DNA from: Cladopsammia gracilis
Lineage: Eukaryota; Cnidaria; Anthozoa; Scleractinia; Dendrophylliidae
Assembly (NCBI GenBank): GCA_022457155.1
Contig: JAJGOT010000202.1
Coordinates: 1,106,001 to 1,170,000 of the forward strand
DNA length: 64,000 nucleotides
Direction: 5' to 3'
The notes beneath the pieces are model-generated. The model had not been told where the DNA came from. It saw only the letters and a program-made list of their open reading frames with translations, and searched no databases. Positions 55,310-64,000 of this stretch are shown here, in pieces (positions within the stretch are counted from its first letter, which is position 1; each line of letters starts with the position of its first letter). Position numbers and translations under genes: made by a program.

Positions 55310-57470
55310 TGTAAATAGCTGGGGCTTTATGATATTCAGTTTTAGTAAAGGCCAGCCAACCAACCGAACCAACGGTTGTAATACCAATCATGACCTTAAT
55401 TAAAAATGTTTGAAGTGAATGCATCAGAAAGCATGCTTCATTCTCTTTCTTTTCAAGTATAAAATATACCTTGAAATCATAACCATATTAATTTTTGTAG
55501 CTCACGTCCACTACACTAACAAATTGTAAGCATCCGAATAGGCTCACTCGTTTTCAGTTCACTTCCCGCAAAAAAGGCTGAGACGCGAAAGACGAATGAT
55601 GAAGGTATAGGCGAATTTTCGTTTATTGCCTCATTAGCTCATGCGCCTCATTAGTAAAACTCTTTTATCGAACCACAAAAAAATCAACCTCAAATGTTGA
55701 AACGGCATAGCACGGTTAGCTTTCTCTGGAAATTTGAGCTTGATATGTTAGATACTCTTCGTGCAATGTATACGCTTTTGCCACCCAATAAATTTGCAGT
55801 TTTAAACATTACATGTAAAGAGCTAAAAATGCCCAGATTACTTTTGAAGTCAATCCCTATTTAGCACGATGCCTTCTCTTTATTCATTCGTATGCTAATA
55901 TGAAACACGACCGTGTTACGTCATACTGTACGGAAAGAAAAGAGACCCTGGGAACGCAAATATTGGTCACGCCAAACAACTTTCCAAAAGTTATTAATAG
56001 GTGTCGATATATAGTTAGCATCTCCCATCGTATAATATTTATGCCCACACATTTTTAAACCAGTGGACATGGTAGCCGACTAACTTAATGACAAAATTTG
56101 AAAATACAATTAAATGTATACTGATTGAGTCAAGTTATCTGGGCGTTGATCAAATCTTTTTATATTCTCGTGACTAGCTATATTATATTGCATGCTTCAG
56201 TTTGTTTGTATATTGATAGTTTGTAGTGAAATAAGCAGTGTCAAGAAGTCTGGCATATACTATGCATTCCACGCCTGATAATTCGATCTATGACTGACTG
56301 AATATTGTATTATAACGTCTTTATAGGGTACTTATAAACTGCTTTGACTTTGCATGCAACTTTGCATTGTTTATACACGCAAATCAAGGAAGAGTAATGG
56401 TTGTTTGAAACAAGTTTCTTATTATCATATTAAGAAAGACTCAAAATAGATCTTTGTAATCGTACCAGCACTGCGGTGTTTGCACGCGTACCTTGTAAAC
56501 CTTGACAACCTTATCTTTAAACGTGAGTAAATTGTATTGAAGATCTTCAAAGGTCGACTAATATATCACTTTGCACTAAGTAATAATAATACTACCACAA
56601 GCTTACCTCTATAAGTGAATCATCTCTTATCTGCACATCTACGTGTCATGACTGAAGAACAGGACTCTTGGCGGCCGGTTCGAACGGCCAAAGCAGTATC
56701 AATCTCGCTTGGTTAACCTTCACAAATATAACAGCATAAGTTACTTTAACGCAACATAATCGGCACCACAAACGGGCTAAAATGATTTCTATGATATTAG
56801 CTTTATACTCTCTAAGCCTGGGTTGTTTCTGCATCGGCGTTTCTCGAACATCGTTTCAAGCGACTAAAGAACTTTGCGTTCATTTGTATCCGTGACTCAT
56901 ACTGTTACCGGATATGTGAGAGGCACTTAGGTTACCACTTACGTTAGGTATTTATTAACGTAAATGTCTCGGCTAGACAATAAGTAACCAAGAAATCAAA
57001 AGAGCAATAGGTGCCGGAATACTGAAGTCTAATGGTCTTAAAAATGAAACACAATGAGTATTAATGGGGCCATACAAAGTGTACACCTCGTGATGCGTTA
57101 GTGCAGGAGAGAAAGATTAAGACGTGGAAGATAAATGTTATAATTAAAGCATGTATCCGCGAAGCTATCGAGTGACTAGCTATGTTCCATAAGCCTTCAC
57201 ATGAGACTTGTCTGATCTTGCAGCTGACGGGCGAATTCCGTTTACTAAAGTACAAAAAATGCCACATGTTAGAACGTCCACAGTCTGTTTATTTTCTAAA
57301 TCAAACGTTCCTGGATGCCTGGATGAGCATAACGAGCCTCGGCCGACCATTTGCGTCTCGTTCATGTTTGCGCATTTTCTTTTTAACGCCTCCGTACTGA
57401 CAAGATTAAAAACATAGTCTAGAGCTATAGAAATCTTTGGACAATCAGCAAGTGATATGGTCAGTCTTCA
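55310..57470. other. Intergenic, no supported gene
   Basis: AT-rich single-copy-looking sequence. I found no splice-consistent exons and no family signature on either strand. Confidence 0.5.
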
Positions 57471-57477
57471 CAAACCT

Positions 57478-57612
57478 AAGGGACTGACCATTAGAATAGT
57501 GATGGGGGGCGAACAAAAAAAAAAATTCATGCAAGGGAAAATGTCAGGAAAAAAATTCGTGCAAAGAAGAAGGCAAAGAAAAAAAATCCTTGCAGAAGGA
57601 AAAGTCCTATTG
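57478..57612. repeat. MITE fragment with poly-A/TTCGTGCAA words
   Basis: Starts GGGACTGACCATTAGAATAG and continues with AAAAAAAAAATTCATGCAAG and AAAAAAATTCGTGCAAAG words. A second fragment of the same style lies at 58575-58645. I recall this as a coral repeat (unverified). Confidence 0.5.
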
Positions 57613-58814
57613 CGGTATTTATTTAACATATGAAATTCTGCCACAGTGTCTATTCAAAATATTTCTCTTGGTGTTTCAAAAATTCAAAATATTCTTGGGG
57701 CCCTACCCCTGGTCTTTAATAGTGCTCCTTGAAGTGTTAACTTTTCCTTACACTGCATGAAATTTCCCATGACAACATGAGCACTGACAAGTTGCATTCA
57801 GGTACAAACCTGTTCAATAAATGAATATAATTATGTTTAGCTAACATTGAACACTAGATCTTGTTTAAATAGTTGTTGTTCATTTTCGCGGGATATTTCC
57901 AGCTTCTTTCACATGAATGATTTGAGGACGTCCACGGTACTGTGTGAAAGCACAACTTAAACTTGTTAACCGATAACGTGTATTGTAAGGGAGCCTGATT
58001 TAATGTTATTTAGTTGTTGTTGTTGTTGTACCAAATTTTTAACTGAACTATCTATAATTGTTGGTATAAAAACATCGAAGTGCTACCTCAACTGAAAGAA
58101 ACAGTACTTTACGCATATAAGAAAGCTTGTCTTTCGTTACATAAACATAACCATTGAGCTATAAAAGCTTTTATTAACATTATAACCTGGTCCGATAAAA
58201 GGTTTCTATATATGTACACAGATCTAATACCATGATCACGAACTAAAACCAGTTACAAAACGACATTCTAACTGAGCACCCAACAATTCGTTATAAATTT
58301 GGGTGAAAGCCTAGAAAGTCTACAGCCCCTCAAATGCCCTGCGTTTAGGCCACAAGATTCGATATAATTAATTGCTGTTTATAAAAAGTGTATAGTGAAA
58401 AGAAAACAATTAGTAAATAACAAACGGTACACAACATTTGAATTTAACCATTCTAACTGATCAAAATGGTCTTTACTCCTACGAAGTACGACAATTTTTT
58501 GTGAAATAGTTCTTTTTAACAGTAAATGGCAAACAAAGCTTGTATTTCTCTAAAAAGAGCAGTGGGTTTCACCCGAAAAAAAAATCCTGCAGAAGCAATG
58601 ACCGAAAAAAAAAAATTCGTGCAACATGATAGAAAAACTAGCGCGAACGCCATCTTTTCGCTGCTACACCGTGCTGACGAGACCCAACCAGGTCGAAACA
58701 GCCGTCCACGGTTGCATTTTTGCTTTCAGTTTGGGCTCTATCATGTCGATGTCGCGTTAAATGTTCTATGTAGTATCAGCCTTGCTATACTTTGATTTTA
58801 AATAGCTCACAGCT
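57613..58814. other. Intergenic with repeat debris
   Basis: No gene supported. The frame at 58526-58795 runs through the poly-A/TTCGTGCAA repeat fragment. Confidence 0.5.
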
Positions 58815-59075
58815 GCCAGAGCTTAACCCGATTCTGTAGCATGAAGCGACTGTGAGTATCACTACTCCTCCCTGGATGGGATGCTGGTCCATCGCAAGGT
58901 TTCCCCCCAGCAATTTGTCGCCGGTACCCATTTATACACCTGGGTGGAGAGAGACAATGTGAAGCAAGTTTCTTGTCTCAGAAAACTGACACTACGGCAG
59001 AGACCAAGCTTGAACCACCGACCTTCAGGTTGAATGTCCGACGCGCTAACCACTAGACGACCCGGGCCTCCACCG
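58815..59075 (-). repeat. tRNA-derived SINE with conserved core
   Basis: The minus strand starts with a tRNA-like head: GGGTCGTCTAGTGGTTAGCG (A box) and GGTCGGTGGTTCAAGCTTGG (B-box-like). The body contains ACCCAGGTGTATAAATGGGT and GCGATGGACCAGCATCCCAT, and the end carries CAGTCGCTTCATGCTACAGA. The body is shared with 36781-36900. It may belong to the SINEs with a central domain conserved across animals; not verified. Confidence 0.7.
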
Positions 59076-62000
59076 CAAGTGATTTAAGGTTATTAAAATC
59101 ATTATTTATTCAGGTCTTTATTTCTAGCCACAATAGGGTTTCGCAAAACGTATTGAGGGCGCCTGCCAAGATTAAAAAATGCGGAAATTTGACATTTTTT
59201 TGATAGTGCAAAATATGATACAATTAAACATTCTGCTGCTTCAGGTAGAATTTTAACTCTTGTTCACCAAATGAAACGGTGAAAGACGCGCATTTGTTAT
59301 GTAAAATGCTACTTACTTCTCGTTACCATAGCAACCTAATCTCTCTTAAAACGTTGCCAAAATGCGTCACAAGGATAAACAAACGGCCAGTAAAGACATC
59401 ATGTGCTGACAATAAATGCGGCTTGAAAGATATCATAGAAAAGCCTTAAAGGTGGGGAGAGGGGGGGCGGGGGGCGTTGGGTTACGCTACTGAATGAACA
59501 AAGTTCTTAACGCAAAGTGCCTTTCTTACTCTAACACTTGTGATATTATTATTTTAAATTATTTTTAGCGAAGTAAATTCGCACATTTCTTACTTAAATA
59601 TTCGCGAAAAATCCTGACTAAAAGGAGGAATTTCGGAAGCCGAAATGATACTGTTGAGCCCAAACAAACTGTCCTCAAGCTCTGAATCAGTGAGATATTT
59701 TGAATTTTAACGAGGTGAATGATAAAGAGTAATAGAAAGACCCTATCAGACCTGTAGAAGCACATCTGCATGGTTCTGAAATTCATCCAGCCAAGCAGGT
59801 TATCGAGTGTGTCACTTGCTTTTTTCGTATTTTATTTTAAAACTGCCGACCACAGTCCGTCGTCAGCGCCTCGCGACTGACTGAACCGTGTGCATTTATG
59901 CCCATCCCAAGCGGTCCATTTGATCGGTCACCGTCTTATGGCCGACTTTGTACAAGTTCAATTTATAGTTCACCTGATTACAAAAAATGAACTGCTGTTT
60001 GGAAATTCGCTTGCGTTATTTAACTGTCCACACGTTAATTCAAATTTTATTTTCATATTTTCATCGTTTCATCATTTTCCGGACTATAACCGCCTTGTCT
60101 AGTCATGGTAAAAATACGAATCGATATGGGAACTAACTAGAGAAAATACCATTTTAGTTTTCCTTTCTGTACTACCTGGGATATCATTGTTTATCATGAT
60201 ATTTCCTCACAAGGCTAGAAATGACTAGAAGCTAAGGCTTTACATTAAATATAATGTCTCTTCTCCGTGCTATATGCCAACATAAATATCTATAGAATAT
60301 AAAGTAATGAAAATTTATATATCGGCTAGATATATGTCAGAGTGTAGCCGATATTTTACTTGAATTTATCGCGAAAATTACTACCAAGGTAGAGTTGTTT
60401 TGTTTATGAATACCTGTTCAGACCAGCCGCGGGGATATTCTGTTCCGTTCTACAGTCTTCTTTGTCTCTCCCAGGGTGAAATTTAATGTCGTTCTTTCAC
60501 GAACAAATTCATTCGCCTATAGGCGCCGATCGCACGACGATTTGTTCGGAGGAAAGACAGAAAATAGTCGTCACCCGTTCAATATTTTTCAATTTGAACG
60601 GCAATTGATAAGAAAAATCAATCATGAAAGTTCTGTTGAATGAAGAAAATATGCAAATTTATTTTAATTTCCACCTGACGTGTAGTGGCATAAAAACAAT
60701 GGTAGTTAAAACACCTTGCAAGAAAAACATCTATACGCAAACCGTAAATACATGCAAAAGGGTCGTTTACTCTGTTATATTTTTCTTTATGTGTTTTCAC
60801 CCTGACTAACTTACTTAATTGTTTCGGGCACACGCAGGTTTTGGAGTATCGCGTAGTTACCCAAGTATATAATTTCGAAACCGAAGGAAAAATTGCAAGC
60901 GGAGAAAATAGCGAGATTTTCTTATTTACACTTACACATTTACTAATAATAAAATTCTAAGTGTCAACATTTCATTATATCGAGTGCTAACCATTTGAAA
61001 GCGAAGAAGGCCCCTTTTTTGGCGCCTTGCAGTGAAGTCCGACATGAAAGTTTACGTTGACTGTAAAAACCTTTGCCTTTTTGGCCTGAAAATGGGACAT
61101 GCATCTTATATTGATCAAAATTACTCAGAATTAAAAAGAGAAATTTCAAATCTTTAAAAGCAACCGAACTGCATACATTTGTCGTAGTTTTACTCAGTAT
61201 ATAGCGACACGGTTTAGAAAATGTCTAATCGAAATCTCGTGAGTGCAAAAAAATATTTTCCCGTGAGCGCCTGTAACGGGTCCTCACAACAAGGGTGTGG
61301 TTAATTAAACTCTTATTTGGGTGAATAAAACTGCAAAATGTGACCATTCATATCAACACTCGCCTTCATTTGATGCTTTTTGATTTCGGTATTTTGCACT
61401 GAAAATAATAATAAAAATGAAAATAGAAAAAAAAACACAAGTTTAACAACGAACTTTATTGGGGATTGATTTATTAACTCAAAACAAAAGGGCGAAATCT
61501 AAGAAATCAAGAAAAGTGATAAAAGAAAAGAAATACAAACTAAGAAAACAAAATAAGGACCAAAACACTCATTTTGCTGCACAATTCTAGATCACTTGTC
61601 GCCAAATCAAATTTGATGAACCATAACTATCGTAATGATTCGATTTAGCGCCCGGTGCGCTTTTATATTTTCTTTTGGTAGCTCAAGGCGGGAGGACAGC
61701 TATGGACATGAGGGCGTGGGTGCTTATTGGGGGACGGGCGCTAATTTCGTTTTTAAAACATATAAAAAACGTGCGAGAGTGAACTGAAAGCTCTTTGATG
61801 AACATTATCAACATGAACAGAACAACGGTTCGCATAGTCAGAATAAAATTCGCTATTATACCTAAGTGTCACCTCTTCGTAAAACATGCGAGTGTATGAA
61901 AAGGCGCAATAATGAACAAGGAAACCAAATGACAGTGACTGATCTTGTGATGCCATGCTGAATGAAGCCCTTTTTATTCGAATCTGAGGTGCACTAAAAA

Positions 62001-62219
62001 CAATACGGCGTCTTTTTAACGTAACAAAACGACGCTAAAGGGGGTGGGGCTTATTGGAAGAACGGTGCGGCGCCAGGCATTACATGACTTCCAAGCCTGC
62101 GGTACTTCTATCCCAGCAGTCTTATTTGTGTCCGCTTTACCAGTCTCTCGTCTTCACTCTCGTCTAGCCCTTCACTCTGCTTCAGTCTTCGCGCCTAAAC
62201 GAGGCTACTTCTATCCTTG
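59076..62219. other. Intergenic, no supported gene
   Basis: AT-rich. A G-rich tract lies at about 59455-59475 and a decayed coral-type unit near 61300-61350 (AAAATGTGACCATTCATATC). Short frames carry no family signal. Confidence 0.5.
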
Positions 62220-62600
62220 TAATCCCCCCCGGGGGGGGGGGGGGGATTATCCCTATTATGGGATATTGTGGGATGCCCCGCAGGTATATAAAAGGGTAGA
62301 GATTTCAGGAGTTGAAGTATAGAAAAGAAAAGGGTGCGAAAAACTGTCATTTAGGTTTCTTGACTCCCGCCACAACGTGAACATCAACAGTGGTAACGCT
62401 TGATGTTTTTCCGTGGATATTGTTCCATAACTTTATTTCAATGGTATAGTGAAGTGACGCAGTGTTTCTTCTGTTGGTATATGAAAGGGGTACCATTTTC
62501 TATGGAAGGTATACGAAAGGGTTACCTTTTGTGTCAAAAACGGTATATCAAAGAGTTTGGACTTCGGGGCAAGGCATCCCCGTACAAAACATTGCTGATT
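62220..62600. repeat. Degenerate repeat: C/G-run plus GGTATAYRAAAGGG units
   Basis: A CCCCCCC-GGGGGG palindromic tract (62224-62246) is followed by four loose copies of GGTATATRAAAGGGGTACC-type words at about 62281, 62478, 62507 and 62542. Resembles a dispersed coral repeat from memory. Frames crossing it are not called as genes. Confidence 0.5.
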
Positions 62601-63077
62601 ACTCCCACCGCGGTTGTAATCCTGCAATTTATACCCCACACAACCTGCTCTGATTCTCTCTGTAGAAACTTATCATATCGAGTTCCATTTGGCAATATGA
62701 ACACATTAAGTAATGCTCCACATAAGAACTCCTGTGAACTTCATTGTTCTGCGGCATTGGCTCTTTCCCACATAGAATACCTTTGATTTCAAGGATAGAG
62801 CTAGGAGGGGCTGATGGCTCATAATTATATTTCAGAATAAAAATAAAGAAAATCCATTTGCGTCAAAATAAATTTTAGGAAATGTTCGTGCTTAACCAAT
62901 CAGAATAGCAGAAGACAGTAGCTAATAATTTTGCCTATTTGATGAAGTTCCCCAAATACAATATCTTTTAAAAATTCCATGTTGTGCGATTGGGTCTCAA
63001 ATTACTTGAAAACCTTAAATGCACCTTGAAACTTAACTTTTTGATAGTTTTTGAGTCTAGGCCAATGAGATCACTAG

Positions 63078-63441
63078 TAGGGGTGGCGAATGGTACCTTC
63101 AAAATCGTGATTCTCGGGAAATTTTGGTCCGGTCTCGAAATCTCGGCAGGTTTTGTTTTAAGTCTCAAGTCTCATTTCGCTGGTGCTTTTTCTGTCTCGG
63201 AGTCTCGGATATTTTTCCTCAAGGTCTCTGAATCTCGGATACTTTTGTCAAGCATTCTTCATCCTTGTTTGTTGTTTGATAAGTGATTTGGATATTTTTA
63301 GCACTGAGTCTCGGACTCGGTTTTTTCCCGCATTGGGTCTCGGGCTCGGATTTGATAACGAAGCTGCGGTCGCGGTCTCGGATTTTGAAACAAGGGTCTC
63401 GGCGTCTCGGCGAGTCTCGGATTTACCATTCGCCACCCCTA
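63078..63441. mobile_element. Foldback element filled with GTCTCGG repeats
   Basis: Perfect terminal repeats TAGGGGTGGCGAATGGTA and TACCATTCGCCACCCCTA, flanked by CTAG on both sides (63074-63077, 63442-63445). The interior is irregular GTCTCGGA/GAATCTCGG words all in one direction. Three overlapping frames through it are repeat readings. Confidence 0.75.
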
Positions 63442-63523
63442 CTAGTTGTAACAATGAAAAAAGTTGGCATTCCATCGTGCATTGCCGTTCAGCGCTTTCC
63501 TTCTTATGCGGATTACTACTTAA

Positions 63524-64000
63524 CCCTTTCACTCCGAGTCAATTATGGAGACATGTAATTTATTTCTTACTTTTGAGTCTGTGGACAAAACCCTATGGTG
63601 TGACCATTCAAATGAAACCTCTTCAACAGTACTTTTGCATGGTACCATTTGTTCTAACTTTTGAGTCTGTTGATGAAATCCTATGGTGTGACCATTCAAA
63701 TGAAACCTCTTCATCAGTACTTTTGCATGGTACCATTTGTTCGAACTTTTGAGTCTGTTGACGAAATCCTATGATGTGACCATTCAAATGAAACCTCTTC
63801 CGCAGTTCTTTTGCATGGTACCATTTGTTCTAACTTTTGAGTCTGTTGATGAAATCCTATGGTGTGACCATTCAAATGAAACCTTTTCAGCAGTACTTTT
63901 GCATGGTACCATTTGTTCTAACTTTTGAGTCTGTTGACAAAATCCTATGGTGTGACCATTCAAATGAAACCTCTTCAGCGGTACTTTTGCATGGTACCAA
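63524..64000. repeat. Coral-type TTAA repeat with 86-bp tandem units, cut by the window end
   Basis: A TTAA at 63520-63523 is followed by CCCTTTCACTCCGAGTCAAT, then at least five 86-90 bp units of CTTTTGAGTCTGTTGATGAA, ATCCTATGGTGTGACCATTC, AAATGAAACCTCTTCA and GTACTTTTGCATGGTACCAT. Same family as 42690-43330 with a shorter unit. The CCC-initial head next to TTAA suggests a piggyBac-like origin. Confidence 0.8.

Noticed and set aside
54190..55424. Several 60-186 codon frames on both strands
   Set aside because: All lie within the CCAACAATGTTGG satellite and change phase with unit length.
26600..59075. tRNA genes at 26.6, 27.05, 38.2 and 59.0 kb
   Set aside because: A- and B-box-like words are present, but stems do not pair into a cloverleaf and repeat bodies follow, so they are tRNA-derived SINEs.
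63183..63752. 189-codon plus-strand frame
   Set aside because: It runs through the GTCTCGG filler of a foldback element and into the 86-bp tandem repeat.

Overview
The window looks like nuclear DNA from an animal, most likely an anthozoan cnidarian and plausibly a stony coral. It is AT-rich, with multi-exon GT-AG genes, LINE, SINE and MITE debris, TATA/AATAAA signals and many C-homopolymers. Several dispersed repeats, for example units carrying gtgaccattcaaatgaaa, match my unverified recollection of coral repeats. The species cannot be fixed from sequence alone.

Region 1 (1-12.2 kb) is the most striking part. Three intronless, same-strand genes (2577-3908, 6996-9044, 10907-12148) encode tandem arrays of a prokaryotic-type JAB/JAMM (MPN) isopeptidase domain. 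Each chain mixes intact and decayed domains. Gene 1 has two inactive domains, the second with its HxH changed to YxY. Gene 2 has two decayed domains followed by an intact one. Gene 3 has an intact domain followed by a decayed one. All three starts have strong Kozak contexts, in-frame stops just upstream and a shared GCGCATGA motif within about 110 bp.

Region 2 (12.2-31 kb) is repeat-rich. It holds a 2.95-kb foldback, Mutator-like element with long inverted repeats and a 9-bp target duplication (14277-17229). It also holds two small genes (17461 and 30732) whose otherwise dissimilar products share an 18-residue C-terminal block. A possible spliced small gene lies at 22.6-24.3 kb. A foldback element at 26-28 kb carries a minisatellite and a LINE insertion.

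Region 3 (35.3-47.8 kb, minus strand) is a 13-exon gene for a membrane-anchored serine beta-lactamase-like protein, LACTBL1-like. I reconstructed it exon by exon with consistent phases, giving about 604 residues with SxxK, YxN and KSG motifs. Its introns hold MITEs, tandem repeats, a SINE and a TCA repeat.

Region 4 (47.8-64 kb) has no gene I can support. It contains a 5'-truncated CR1/L2-like LINE with a frameshift, an RTE-like LINE fragment, a piggyBac-like TTAA element, a CCAACAATGTTGG satellite, a conserved-core SINE and coral-type tandem repeats running off the right edge.

The JAMM array genes are the best candidate for an undescribed system. Intact plus inactive MPN pairs are the working logic of Rpn11/Rpn8, CSN5/CSN6 and BRCC36/Abraxas. 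Here the pair appears fused in single chains and spread over neighbouring paralogues. Substrate and pathway cannot be read from the sequence.
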